The position numbers were made by a program, and so were the translations under genes. A stretch of DNA of 64,000 bases from Amblyomma americanum (taxonomy: Eukaryota > Arthropoda > Arachnida > Ixodida > Ixodidae). The notes beneath the pieces are model-generated. The model was not told the origin of the DNA, did no database searches, and was given only the letters and a program-made list of their open reading frames with translations. Shown here in pieces: positions 44,687 to 55,339 of this stretch (position 1 is its first letter; the number at the start of each line of letters is the position of its first letter). Location of the stretch: positions 71,435,721 to 71,499,720 of the forward strand of contig NC_135507.1 of the NCBI RefSeq assembly GCF_052857255.1, written 5' to 3'.

Positions 44687-45595
44687 TCAGAGATCGATGG
44701 GGTCAAATATTCTCGCTGAGGCTTGCAGCACGAAGCGTTTGGTGTTTCTGTTGACTGTGAGAAGCTCCAGCGCTGTATTCAGGGAACACTTCAGCTCGTC
44801 GTTTTCTCGGTCCCACTCGAGTCCCAATACTCTTGCTACGGCTGATGTCATCGTTGCAGTGTCAGCGCAGGGATTTCCGACGCCGTCAGCATCGAATCGT
44901 TGCAGGAGTTTTCTGTTGGAGCTCCATTTCCGCAGTTTCATTCCTGCTGAGCACATTATTTGCTGAGCCTCCTCATAAAATTTCATTGCCTCTTCTACGT
45001 TGCCGACTCCGCTTATCAAATCGTCAACGTACAGGCAACTTCCTAGCATTCGTGCTGAGTGAGAGAGGTCCTCAGAGGCATTAGCCAGGTGATACTGTAT
45101 TGTGGCGGCCAGTATGAAAGGGCTACTTGTGGCGCCAAATGGCACTCTTGTCATACGCCAGACCGCGACGTCAACCTGTGCTGAGCGTTCACATGGCGGA
45201 GATGAATACCAAAGGAACCGAGGTGCATCGTGGTCCTCACTTTTGATGCCAATTTGAAGGAAGGCCTTCTCGATGTCGGAGGTGAATGCTATTTCATGGC
45301 AACGGAAGTTAAGAATAAGCCCGACCAGGTCTGGGTTTAGGTTCGGGCCGGTGGAGAGGGAATCGTTAAGCGACAGGCAGCCTTCTGCCTTAGAAGATGC
45401 GTCGAACACAATGCGAAACTTGGTAGTCGAGCTTTCAGAGCGGAACACAGCACGATGAGGCATATAGTACACTCGGGCAGCAGTGCTATAGATTTCGTCT
45501 GTTGGAACCTTTTCAGCAAAGCCTTGATCCAGGTAGTTGCGGATAGCTCCATCATAGATCATTAGTCTGTCTCTGTTGGGTCTCAGACACCGCAT
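44687..45595 (-). pseudogene. BEL/Pao reverse transcriptase
   Basis: A 302-codon open frame carries YYMPHRAVFRSESSTTKFRIVFDASSK, LNDSLSTGPNLNPDLVGLIL, AFTSDIEKAFLQIGI, FLWYSS, WRMTRVPFGATSSPFIL and SCLYVDDLISGV (catalytic). The tail LGLEWDRENDELKC leads toward RNase H. This domain is intact; adjoining domains are separated by stops (45596 upstream, 44686 downstream). Confidence 0.88.
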
Positions 45596-45599
45596 TGAA

Positions 45600-46450
45600 C
45601 TCTTCTCTCACCTGCTCTTCTTCCTTTCCTGGAAGGCAGCTGCTTGAGGTGATGCCGAGGCTCTCCAGTTCCCAGAATGCTCGAAGTTCGTCCGATAGGC
45701 TGGCTTCGTTGTCGCATACATTGGTGCGCAGACCGGCCACAGTAGAGCACGACACGCCTGAAGCAGACCGCGCTATAGGCCCCTGCAGGGTTCAACCGAA
45801 GTCTGTCTTCAGCGCAACCAAGGCTCCTTGCACTCTTCTCATTTCGCCGTGCACCACAGTCCGGTAGTAATCCGCGCCGATCAGAATTTCGATTCGCCAC
45901 GTGATCTGGTGAGCTGGTGGAAGGTCACATCCGCTGATTCAAAATCAGCTGCCTCACTTATCTCGATAGCATTTTCTGGGAGAAGGAGCGTGTCGGAACA
46001 GATGTCTTCATATTCCAGCGCATCAATGCAGTGTTTTTTTCGGCTGTATTGGCTTCTAAGCCACGCTGTAACTCGGCGTCGTTTTTCCTTCATGACGTTG
46101 GCCGAGCCACCGAGAGGGTAGATGCATCGCCGGTCACCTCCAGATTCAGTTCTCGCGAGAGCTGCTTGGGGACAAATGATCTCTGGCTGCCTCCGTCAAA
46201 CATAGAGCGAGCGAGGCGCTTTCTTTTAGGCCCGTCCACCCACACCTGTGCAGTCTGCACCAGCACTGCGTTTTTGTTGCTGCTGCTGAGAGACGCTGTT
46301 GAGCGCAGCCCAGTAGCAGTCTCTCCGCTGGCATTCGGAGCAGGTGGGTCACAGAGTGAGGTGATGTGACGCCGGCCACACTTCGCGCAGCGTAGTGACC
46401 AATTCTTGCACCCTTTCGTCATGTGCCCTCGTTGTTGTTGTTGTCCACAT
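45600..46450 (-). pseudogene. BEL/Pao protease and last gag knuckle
   Basis: The frame starts within the gag zinc-knuckle end (RGHMTKGCKNWSLRCAKCGRRH then C), directly adjoining LINE D. The aspartic protease follows with MFDGGSQRSFV, where the catalytic Asp is kept but the usual Ser/Thr before Gly is Gly. After frame changes near 46090 and 45880 come remnants such as DILIGADYYRTVV on the minus strand near 45860. It is inactive as it stands. Confidence 0.8.
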
Positions 46451-46696
46451 ACTATGGCACATGCCCACATAGGGGGATTGGCCAAGAATAGGGGGCACAG
46501 AGAGTTTTTGAGGCAAATAATTCCTGGACGAAATTAAAATGAATGGTAAGGACGGAAGAAGTAAACAAAAAGGAACAACGAAATAAAACGGGAAATGCAT
46601 AACGCACGCAGGAGATCGGGACTGATGTTTATAGCTGAGTAGGTAAATGATTATAATTGTAAGAATGAAATTTATATTGAAAAAATAAACAAGAAT

Positions 46697-48430
46697 TTAA
46701 CAAGGTAGCCGTCTTGATTCCATTAAAAAATTTTGCACGGCAGTAAAAACAGACTTGTGGCTGTACCCAAGTATGGTGGCTCCAAACGACAATAAGACTG
46801 GGCTGTTCAAACAAAGGCCAAGCTGTTGTAGAGGTTTCTCTAAAAACCGTCTCCGCATCATGGTGTACCGGCGACAAAACAACAAAAAATGGTCTATGGT
46901 TTCGTCCTCACCACAAAATACGCAGACGGGATTAAGCGCCAACCCAGACCTGTTCAAATAAAATTTAAGGCTGGGATCCTACAGCGGAGCATTGATAGAG
47001 ATACCTCAACCTGCCGTGAATGGCATTATTGCCTGCTCCACGAATACCTCAGGTGCAGGTAATCATCAGATCTTAAAACAGATCCAGTTGTCATTCTTAA
47101 CAAATTTTGTCGCCGGAACCTCGCGGCTGTAATGTACGCTGTAGCCGGAACGATAGGTAGCACGGGGCCATTGAGGGACGCCTTTGCCAGGCAGTCCGCA
47201 ACTTCATTGGCTGTCACACCGCTATGATCTGGCGCCCATATCATGTGAACAAGGCTCAAATGCGGAGAGAGTAAGGAATGGAAGGTGTTTAGAATTGGCG
47301 AATCTACAGCTGAAGCAAGGGACGAACACAATGAGAGAGAGTCTGTAATGACTGCTACTGAAGAGAAAGCTGGCTGTAGTTTGCGAAGAGCAAGCGCCAC
47401 CGCCAGAAACTCCGCTTGGAAAATTGGGGTGTAGTCGGGAACCCGCACAGAAAAAGACCAATCTAGAAGCGGGCAATATATTCCCGCCCCTGCCTTTTCA
47501 TCACATTGGGAGGCGTCTATCGTTAAGTTAATAGGTAGGCTTTGTAAATGGTCTTCTAAAATAGTATTTAAAATGCGGGGTGGTAAATGCTTAGCGTTTT
47601 TCGGGAAAATGTCATCACAGACAATTTCTACAGAGTACCCACTGTTTTTTGACGGAAGGATGTTAGACAAAAGAACATTTAAAGGTTCAAGCAAATTTTG
47701 TACTATAACTACTTGCGGGGTATGAAGTCTAGGCCAGTGGACTCCAAAAAAGGAAGTCGGCTGGCAACAAAAAACAGACAAAGAGCGGTGTAAATCTGAT
47801 TCATATATCCTTAGGTACGTCTGAACAGTTAAGAATTGAAATCTAGATGATAAAGGAGGAATACGGGCTTCGAGATAAAACACGTTATTGGCCACACATA
47901 TGGGGAGGCCAAGGCACAACCGAAGCGCTTCGCGCTCCAGAAGAACGAGCGGGCGAATTTTGTAAGCAGCCGTACCAGAAAACAGCACAGATCCAAATTC
48001 TAAAATCGGTCGGACATACAAAAAATGTACCAGCAAAAGTGCATCTCTCCGCATTCCAGGCCGGGGATTACTTGACCTACGCAACATGTCCACAGCACGA
48101 GCTTCTTTCGCTGCGACATGGTTAATTTGGGAGCGCCATGTGAGGCTGTCATCATAAATGACACCAAGATATTTGAATGACTTAACTTGAGGAATATTTG
48201 TCGCTGGTAACTGAGAGACAGATGAACAGGATCTTTCATTTAAAAAAACAAGTACAGCGCACTTGTTTATATTTAAGGTGAGACGTAAGTCACCCAACCA
48301 ACTTTCAAGCAAATTCAGGTACGTTTGCAGGCGCGATTGAATGTCAGCTGCAGCAGGGAAAAATGCAATGTCGTCCGCACAGACGAACGTGCGAATGTTT
48401 TGATGGCTGGGAATGGACTAGCTCATTAGG
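46697..48430 (-). pseudogene. LINE D RT C-terminal half and RNase H
   Basis: Near 48390 the catalytic box reads FVCADDIAFFPAA, with Cys where Tyr is usual. The 428-codon frame 48312-47029 then has FKYLGVIYDDSLTWRSQI, the thumb, and RNase H: LTIDASQCDEKAGAGIY (Asp), IFQAEFLAVALAL (Glu), VAVITDSLSLCSSL (Asp) and MIWAPDHSGVTANEVADCLAKA. In the last motif Asp replaces the Gly before His. The C-terminal zinc cluster CVFCGEDETIDHFLLFCRR lies in 46957-46697 after a frame change. It is inactive because upstream RT is broken. Confidence 0.85.
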
Positions 48431-48499
48431 ATATTAAAGAGCACAGGCGACAAGACTACCACTTGTAGAACACCTCTGGATTGTTTGTCTCCCAGAATT

Positions 48500-48884
48500 C
48501 ACACCATTTAGTATACAAAAAACTGTCTGTTTTCAAGGAACGCAGATATCCACGCAAGTAAGTAATTCGGAAACTGCAGAGTATATAATCTTTGCAATAA
48601 TATGTGGTGTTCTACGCTGTCATAAGCTTCGGATACATCTAATGTCACCAACGCAGTATGCATTTTTTGGTGCCGCGCAAGACGAATGCGACTCTCAAGA
48701 TCGGTGAACATTTTTGACGGAAACCAATTTGACAGGGACTAAGGATATTATTACGGTCCACAAACTCCGAAACACGTAGGAGTATGACCCTTTCAATTAA
48801 CTTAACCACGTTTGATGTCAATGAAAAGGGCCTAATATTATCCAGAGAACAGCCACCACCATTGTTTTTAGGTAAATGGATCAC
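48500..48884 (-). pseudogene. LINE D RT N-terminal half, broken
   Basis: IHLPKNNGGGCSLDNIRPFSLTSNVVKLIERV and CQIGFRQKCS are in one frame; after a shift near 48710, ALVTLDVSEAYDSVEHHIL (first catalytic Asp) and ISAFLENRQFFV are in another. The stretch to 48430 is degraded. Confidence 0.8.
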
Positions 48885-49479
48885 TTTTGCGATTTTCCAC
48901 TCAGGAGGAATCCATGCATGTTTGAAAAATTAACCAACTGCAATAAGGATGTAGGGGACTCCTCAAAGACGATCCTTAAAATTTTTGATGTTACCCTATC
49001 AGGGCCAGGAGCAGCAGTTGGTAACCTCAACACTATCGGGGAAAGCTCGGGAAGGGTAATAGGGGGAAATGCTGAAACTGATCCACTGACGCCACAAACG
49101 TGGAGCGCAAAGGAAGTACAGAGGCGAAACGCTCCTCTAATCCTTTGACAATTGTCTCAACTGCTTCTATTGCTTCTTGCGGGGTCAGAACACATGAGGG
49201 TGCATTTTCTGAAACCGGAATCTTTTTCCGCGATCTTAAGAAACCGAAAGTGCGCGACGATTTCCTGATTTTGATATGAAATCAAAATGCTCGGATTCAT
49301 AATTTTCTTTCGCTTGTGAGACTGTGCGTTTAATAGTAGCCGCAATGAACTTATAATCATGGCAATTTTTTGGGCACTGATTGTGTAGGAGCTCCTTCCA
49401 TGCAGCCTTTCTGCGTCTGTAATCCCGCGAGCAATCTGCATTCCACCATCTAGCTGAAGTGTTCCCTCTTTATGAACGT

Positions 49480-50734
49480 ACCAAAAATTCTGAATTATTT
49501 CGGCATTCCCCAATGGCCAAGCATATGCCTTTTGCTGCATGTTCTTCAGCAGAATTAACCGCTGAAGCAAGAGTGGAGCGCAAAAAGGACTGAAACTGGT
49601 CATAGTGATATATATATGACCTCAGCTGAGAGCACGCCGGAGTTAAGCGGCAATTAACATCATAAACGATAGGTATGTGATCGCTAGATTTTCCACAATC
49701 CACAGTCGACCAATAGAGTACAAGAACGCTATGGCTGCTGAAAGTTACATCTAACACAGATCGAATTTGTGCGCGGAGAAATGTGGCCGAACCTGAATTC
49801 ATGCACGAAAGGTTGTTATCAGTAGCCCAATCCCAAAGACGCTTACCACAGAAATCTGTCCTAAAGCCCCACGACACATGATGAGAATTAAAGTCCCCGG
49901 TCAAGAGAATTGACTTCTGACAATTAAGGAGCAGGAGATCTAGCAGCCTGGTACCCTGCACACCACAAGGAAAATAAACATTTGCTAATGATAACGGATA
50001 GCACCCTGGACTTTCAAAGTCTAAAGCCAATTACTCACTGTCTATAGTAGAGGACTGAAAAGTAATCTTAGCCCTGTGAGAAAATTTATAGTGACTTCCA
50101 ATCGCAGAGTTGGAGCACTTCTGGAGCAACGTTTCCTGCTCTTTTCGGAGCAACTGTATTCCAAACGCAGATCTGAGGCACGGATCGCGTCTTCCAATCG
50201 TAGACAGGGAGCGGTTGCCGCGCCGAGATTTCTCCGTGGAGCAGTCCGGACTGCTCCGCCGAAATCGGCGGATCCGGCCGGAAGTTTGTGTGACGTTCTT
50301 TTTCAGCGGCGCTAGCGGCGCCCTACATGCATGCTCTGGCCTGCATGCTATGGCCAGAGCAAGTGTACTCCAATCGCAATTTCAGGTCGCGCGCTCTGCG
50401 CCGGATTCAGGCGCTCTGTCACAGCGTGCAGACCGCTCTGGGCCTGCGATTGGAATTCACCATTAGAAGAAACTAGTATGAGTAAGCCGCCTCCTCTTGA
50501 CTGACGATCTTGTCGAAATGAAAAATTTTGCAAATGGAACTGTTTTTCAGATGTAAGCCAAGTTTCTTGTAAAATAATTATGTCTGGATTATGTTGAGAT
50601 ATAAGGTACAGCAAGTCTGTTGAAGCTGAAAGAAGTGACCGACAGTTCCACTGGAGAACTCTTAACACCACTGTGGTTGAGAAATCCGGGCAGCAGCAAC
50701 TGCCTGTCCTAAAATAGTTTCGGCTTAAAGCCAA
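49480..50734 (-). pseudogene. LINE D endonuclease, interrupted by inverted-repeat element
   Basis: From 50734: LRVLQWNCRSLLSASTDLL, DIIILQETWL and SRGGGLLILVSSNG, then the 370-bp element at 50460-50091. The endonuclease resumes with FSHRAKITF, reads through a TAA near 50030, and continues with ANVYFPCGVQ, ILLTGDFNSHHVSWGFRTD, VLDVTFSSHS and KSSDHIPIVYD. All endonuclease motifs are therefore present on both sides of the insertion. Remains of the linker extend to about 49200. Confidence 0.82.
50091..50460. mobile_element. 370-bp terminal-inverted-repeat element (MITE-like)
   Basis: The ends are 17-bp inverted repeats, GTGACTTCCAATCGCAG at 50091-50107 and its complement at 50444-50460, with one mismatch. 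Degenerate copies of TCCAATCG recur inside near 50191 and 50368, and a perfect 20-bp palindrome lies at 50238-50257. There is no coding capacity. It interrupts the LINE D endonuclease, whose motifs continue on both sides. A target duplication is not obvious. A deletion derivative of a DNA transposon is the likeliest reading. Confidence 0.7.
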
Positions 50735-51164
50735 TTAGTTGTTTCTTTAATTTCGGCTGAGGATGTGAAGAAGAAGGGTTAGACACGGGGGATCCGCTGC
50801 GTTTGAGGATTCCAGTATCCGAATCCACCATCTCTGCATCATGAATAATTTCAGCATTATCTGAATTAGTGGACCGAGGAAGTGGAGAAACAGCAGTTAC
50901 TTGTTTTGGGGGCATAGACTGCTCAGGCAAGGAGTGTTGGGTCATTAACGAAGGCATGGCTGACATTGCAGAAGTCATTCCATTTTGCATGGCCTGGGTA
51001 ATCTGTGATGCCAGAGCATTAGATATGCACTCTGTGACAGTTGACACTATCCTGTCAACCATCTTAGCCGTAGAGGCTTCCACCGCAGTCACTATTGCCT
51101 GAGAGATAGACGAATCTAGTGTCAGTCCTGAACTGGCTGACACACCTGCATAGCCGTGAGAGAG

Positions 51165-51955
51165 AGAGAGAGAGAAACTTTATTGTTGGAGAGGAAGTCG
51201 GGGCACGCCCCTGGGTCTCCGCACGACCCCACTGCACTCAAGTGTTTATGTCCCTAAGGTCCATAACACTGGCAGCCCGGCCGGTGGCGATTGTCTGCAC
51301 GGCCGGGTCCTCCGAGCGCAGCAGGGTCTCCCAGTCCTCCCAGGTCTTGAGGTCCTCTAGGCCGCGCGAAGGAGGGTCCGCCGAGCAGAGTTAGAGGATG
51401 TGAAGGGAAGAGGCGAATGGTTCTGGGCACAAGGTGCAGGCAGGAGTGGGGAAGGAGGGGTGATAGTGGGCTAGGGTCAGGGGTGAGGCGAGTGTGTGTG
51501 TCTGTAGTTTGCGCCAGAGTGTTGCGTGTTTGTTATCTAGGGAGGGGTGGGGCGGGGGGTAGAGCTGGCGCGAGGCTCTGTAGGCCTGCGTCATCTCGCT
51601 GAACGAGTGCATTCGCTCCCTCGCGAATCCCCGATCCAAGGCCACCTGAACCCGGTTTAAAGAACCTCGGGCTAAAAGGTTGGCGGCCTCGTTTCCGGGA
51701 TTCCCGGAGTGCGCAGGCACCTATATAAGCTCTACACGGCGAGGTGGGGGTGCATCGGGAGAGCCCAGTATGCCAAAAGCAGGGACGTGGACTCGGCCTC
51801 GCGCAAAATTTAGAATTGCAGTTTTAGAGTCTGTTAAAATGTACTGGGCTTCCGTGCGGGTGATGGCAATTGCGTGAGCTCTATTTAATTTCTGATATTG
51901 CCTCGCGCCGCGAACAGCGTTTGCGGTCGGTGATGTGTAGATTTTGCAATTCATG
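51165..51955 (-). mobile_element. LINE E 3' fragment inserted in LINE D ORF1
   Basis: The minus strand shows RNase H pieces (AQYILTDSKTAILNFARG at about 51860-51800, then after a change MPAHSGNPGNEAANLLARGS), LRRLQTHTLA-like residues, a zinc cluster CTLCPEPFASSLHIL, the C-terminus WEDWETLLRSEDPAVQ, a 3'UTR, AATAAAG and (TC)n at 51165. It is 5'-truncated inside RNase H. The 3' 220 bases match 21785-22020. Confidence 0.8.
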
Positions 51956-52044
51956 ATACCGAGAAGGACAATCCATGGAATTTGCAGCGTGAGATCCACC
52001 ACAAAGGCAACACTTCTCGTTTTATCAGAGCATAAATTTGCTCG

Positions 52045-52420
52045 ATGGTTATTGCCGCATTTGCAACAGCGCAAGGTAAACTTGCAGCCACGAGCACTAT
52101 CGCCATATCGCCAGCAATTGCTGCACTGCAGTGGCTCAGACGGAAGGGGATCTACACGGAAGATTAGGGGCCATGCTTTTATTTCAGAGGGGCAAGCAGT
52201 ACCGGCAAAAGTGGCAATAACCGTTTCCGTTATTATGGTTATTGCCGCATTTGCAACAGCGCAAGGTGGACTTGCAGCCACGAGCACTATCGCCATATCG
52301 CCAGCAATTGCTGCACTGCAGTGGCTCAGACGGAAGGGGATCTACACGGAAGATTAGGGGTCATGCTTTTATTTCTGAGGGGCAAGCAGTACCCGCAAAA
52401 GTGGCAATAACCGTTTCCGT
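52045..52420 (-). repeat. 190-bp tandem duplication in LINE D ORF1
   Basis: 52045-52234 and 52235-52420 are nearly identical (a few substitutions). The unit encodes the first zinc knuckle and the residues before it, so the ORF1 knuckle region is present twice. The low divergence points to a recent event. Confidence 0.88.
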
Positions 52421-52989
52421 TGACACCCGCTCATTGTTCACCTCCCGGCTACAGCGATACACACCAACACCCGCTGCAGGTAGAAGGTCGAGGGTCTCAA
52501 CTGGAGACAAGCAAGAGTCCACACCGCGAACCAAACCTTTTGTACAGGACAGATGAGACGGAATGAGATTGTTTACCGAAAGAGACCCAAAAGATGACCA
52601 GTTTAGAAGATCCTTAAGGCACGACAGTTCTGTTGAACGGCACAGAATCCCGCCACGTCCAAACTGCCTTACCTCAGTGATTGCCTCATAAAGGGAAGTC
52701 GCCGCCTGGAGAGCAGCTCGAAAAGGCCGTGGATTGTTAAGTTTGATAGAACCGCCATCCTTTGGCACCAGCGCCACAGGAATGCTGCGGACGCCGGAGC
52801 GTTGAAAAGCTTCCAGAGGCATATCATGAGGTGGTAGGGAAGCCGACCAAGGGGACCTCCCCTGGCCGGGAGACTGCGTAGACATTACCTGTGATTTATA
52901 AACTCACCGCGTGCGTTATCCACACAAGAAAAAAGATGCAACGGCACAGGAGGAAAAGGAAAACAGGACCAGCCGCCCAATACTTAGCC

Positions 52990-53990
52990 AACCCCTCTTC
53001 CTCTTTTTTCGAGCATCGGCAGCATCTCCCTTCGTTTCTCAGTTTTCTCTTCTTATCCTCCATTGGGATAAGGGCTTTGCATTCTGCCGCCTCGTGCATA
53101 TCGGAAGCGCAGAAAGGGCACCTCTCCTTGTTAGATTTGGCACCCACCTGGAGGCTGGCCGCTGAGCCCCTGACACTGTCGGGAAGTCGTTCTCTGGAGC
53201 GTTCAGCTGTCGGTGTTTGCTGAGAAACGTGCGTGCTTCCCCCGTGTACCTTTTCCCTGCTGTCTACTTCCAAGCGAACTGACTGTAGAATGCCTTGGAG
53301 AGTCGAGCTGTCGAGCACATCCTTGTCCATACTGTGGGCCTTGTGATACTCAACAGCTGTGTAAGGTGTTCTTGCACGAGCACATCATGTCGCCCAAAGC
53401 GTTCTTCGAGTGTCCTTACAGCGTAGTCGAAGTTCTTCTCCGTCGGCTGTATGCTGGTCAGTGCTGCTGCCGCTTTCCCCGTCAACGCCGCCCTCAAATA
53501 GAGTAACTTCTCGGTGATTGTCAGGTTGTTATTTTCGTGGACTGCTTGCTGGAACTTTTCCCAGAATGGTTGCCAGTCAAGCTGAATTTCTGAATTTCTG
53601 GAGCTCGATCTTCGGCATTCTCAGTTGTCCGGAGCGGTCAGTAGATGATGCGGTCGCGGGGGCTTCTGTATTCCCAGTGCTCGTTGCTCCGTGAGAAGAA
53701 TTTCTTTCCCTGTAACGCCAAAGTCGGGCCCGCATTCGTGTGATGAGTGCTTGGCCGTGACGAATACCTTTGTACTCTTCCGCTAGATCTTCGTCACGAA
53801 TATGCGGCTCAATAAGGGCATCTTGCTCCTTTATCTCTTCAGCAAGGACATACAACTCATCTGAGATTTCCGCGATGCGATCTAGTTGCTGGGGGCCCAG
53901 GTCCTCCGTCGCCGATAACCCCGCGAGCTCCTAGTTGAGCCGGTCCAGTTCGGCGCGCGTCACCTTCCTCTTTGTTTGGAGTCGCTCCAT
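52990..53990 (-). pseudogene. BEL/Pao gag, broken
   Basis: ATG at 53990 begins MERLQTKRKVTRAELDRLN then TAG; the frame continues past the stop with LDRIAEISDELYVLAEEIKE (53920-53820) and ends FRNSA near 53577. In other frames come LTGKAAAALTSIQPTEKNFDYA and LEERFGRHDVLVQEHLTQL (53500-53360), typical of Pao gag. After a frame change, CPFCASDMHEAAECKAL and RKLRNEGRCCRCS (53150-53000) form the first knuckle region. LINE D then interrupts. Confidence 0.82.
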
Positions 53991-54049
53991 CGGCGCCGTC
54001 CGCTAAAGTTGCAACCGTTATTCTCATGTTGCCGTTGCTCTTTTCTTCT

Positions 54050-54273
54050 TCCCGGGTTTCGGCACCAAAGAAATGTTCGTTTTTCAATGAGGAACGGGAG
54101 AACGATATCTTTAAAAACAACGAACTGGGATTTATTTGCCACTACATACAAAGAAAAGAAACACTGGCCGGAGAGCGTCGAAACGGGAGCCTCGCTTCTC
54201 CGGGGTTGCTGAGTGTCTGGCTTTGTTGACCTTGGCAACGCGATCGTCCCCTCCGCGCAACCGGCCCTCACAC
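54050..54273 (-). repeat. BEL/Pao 5' LTR (54273-54074) and primer binding site (54067-54050)
   Basis: On the minus strand the putative LTR begins TGTGAGGGCCGG and ends ...CGAACA, about 200 bp. It contains AATAAA near 54135. A short spacer TTTCTT is followed by TGGTGCCGAAACCCGGGA, a good primer binding site because it starts with TGG. Without a second LTR to compare, the start is a guess. Confidence 0.55.
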
Positions 54274-54415
54274 ATCCACACCGCTCTCCCTCGTAGGAAC
54301 TAATGGGCGCTTCCCAACTGTTCTTGGAAGCGGCCGAGGCGTCCTTCCCTCAGACACAGTGGGCGGCTCGCACTGTTGTGCCGTGAAGACACCTTGGGGG
54401 GGGGGGGGGCTGCGT

Positions 54416-55100
54416 CACTGTCTCAGAATATCTAACAGACTCTAGACAAGCATGCAGAAACTACACAAGAGGCAGGATCGACAGCATCGCCAATCATATT
54501 CTACACACGACGAGAAGACACATAAACACTAAACATAACATAGTATGGGTTCCGGGACATGGAGGGATGAGGGGCAATGTGGCAGCAGACGAGTTAGCTC
54601 GAGGGTACGTCAACCCAGCAGACTCAACACTTTGCACCACGGGCACATTTGACCCTGTTACACCCACGGTACACAGACATACTCAATCATTACAGGGTTC
54701 AGCGGAAACGCTACCCAGCCCCACACAAAAGGCTCTCCAAAGAGGGGGCGGTAGACTGGCGCAGACTACAAACCGGTACCTACCCGCACCTGCACAAACT
54801 ACACAAGATTTTCCCTACACAATATGCAGACGAATGTCCATGGTGCCAGTGTAAACCTACACTACAGCATGTCACGTGGACCTGGCCTAAGGCAGACTTA
54901 GAGCCTCGAATAGACCACCCGAGTGTGACGCAGTGGGAGCAATTGCTGGCTAGCCAGGACGAGGAAGCGCAACGATTTCTCGTACGCAGGGCCACGCTGG
55001 CAGCTGTCAAGTGCGGCATACTGGACCGAGGATCGACGACGGCGCCAAGTGACCCATAAGGGTCACTAACATTTTAAATTTGTCACCAATAAAGTTTTTG
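54416..55100 (+). mobile_element. LINE RNase H and 3' end fragment
   Basis: From 54416 the frame reads TVSEYLTDSRQACRNYTRG (RNase H Asp), IVWVPGHGGMRGNVAADELARG and, after a shift near 54640, RRLQTGTYPHLHKLHKIFP, CPWCQCKPTLQHVTW and TQWEQLLASQDEEAQRFLVRR to the stop at 55057. The 3'UTR has AATAAAG at 55089, followed by the CATC microsatellite as its tail. It is closest to LINE F in this window. A 13-G run lies just left of it. Confidence 0.8.
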
Positions 55101-55334
55101 CCATCCATATTCCATCCATCCATTCATCCATCCATCCGTACGTCCGTCCGTCCGTCCGTCCGTCCATCCATCCATCCATACGTTCATCCATCCGTCCGTC
55201 CGTCCGTCCGTCCGTCCGTCCGTCCATCCATCCATCCATCCATCCATCCATCCATCCATCCATCCATCCATCCATCCATCCATCCATCCATCCATCCATC
55301 CATCCATCCATCCATCCATCCATCCATCCATCCA
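55101..55334 (+). repeat. (CATC)n / (CGTC)n microsatellite
   Basis: About 230 bases of tetranucleotide repeat: CATC units, two blocks of CGTC units (55140-55163, 55191-55222), then a long pure CATC run to the end. It directly follows the AATAAAGTTTTTG of a LINE 3' end, so it probably grew from that element's tail. Long open frames through it on both strands are artefacts. Confidence 0.95.
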
Positions 55335-55339
55335 CAGTA

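Larger units (their letters stand above)
50709..52885 (-). pseudogene. LINE D ORF1 (zinc knuckles), broken and interrupted
   Basis: ATG at 52885 opens MSTQSPGQGRSPWSASLPP and a 174-codon frame. The knuckle region CSNCWRYGDSARGCKFTLRC with CKCGNNHRANLC is at 52130-52040. A LINE E fragment (51955-51165) intervenes, and then the C-terminal part follows (ISQAIVTAVEASTAKMVDR ... LKKQLIGFKPKLF) to the stop at 50709. A 190-bp tandem duplication doubles the knuckle-coding part. ORF1 and ORF2 overlap near 50710-50734. Confidence 0.75.
46440..52990 (-). mobile_element. LINE D: I-like LINE inserted in BEL/Pao gag
   Basis: A minus-strand LINE begins near 52990, just after the gag codons for GRCCRC, and ends near 46440, just before the gag codons for RGHMTKGC. 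It has a 5'UTR, ORF1 (52885-50709), ORF2 endonuclease (50734-49480), RT (48884-47900) and RNase H/C-term (47530-46697). Its 3' end has GGATTGGCCAAG complement and an (AAC)n tail. Inside lie a LINE E fragment (51165-51955), an inverted-repeat element (50091-50460) and a 190-bp duplication (52045-52420). Target duplication could not be read clearly. Confidence 0.85.
42534..54273 (-). mobile_element. BEL/Pao LTR retrotransposon split by LINE D
   Basis: In element sense the order is: LTR (54273-54074), primer binding site (TGGTGCCGAAACCC... at 54067-54050), gag (53990 to about 52990), 6.5-kb LINE D insertion, then gag knuckle end, protease, RT, RNase H and integrase ending near 42534. The BEL/Pao class is shown by the order protease-RT-RNase H-integrase, the YVDDLISG RT box and the HHCC/DDE integrase. 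I find no 3' LTR before the LINE C 3' end, so the copy seems truncated on that side. Stops and frameshifts occur throughout. Confidence 0.85.
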
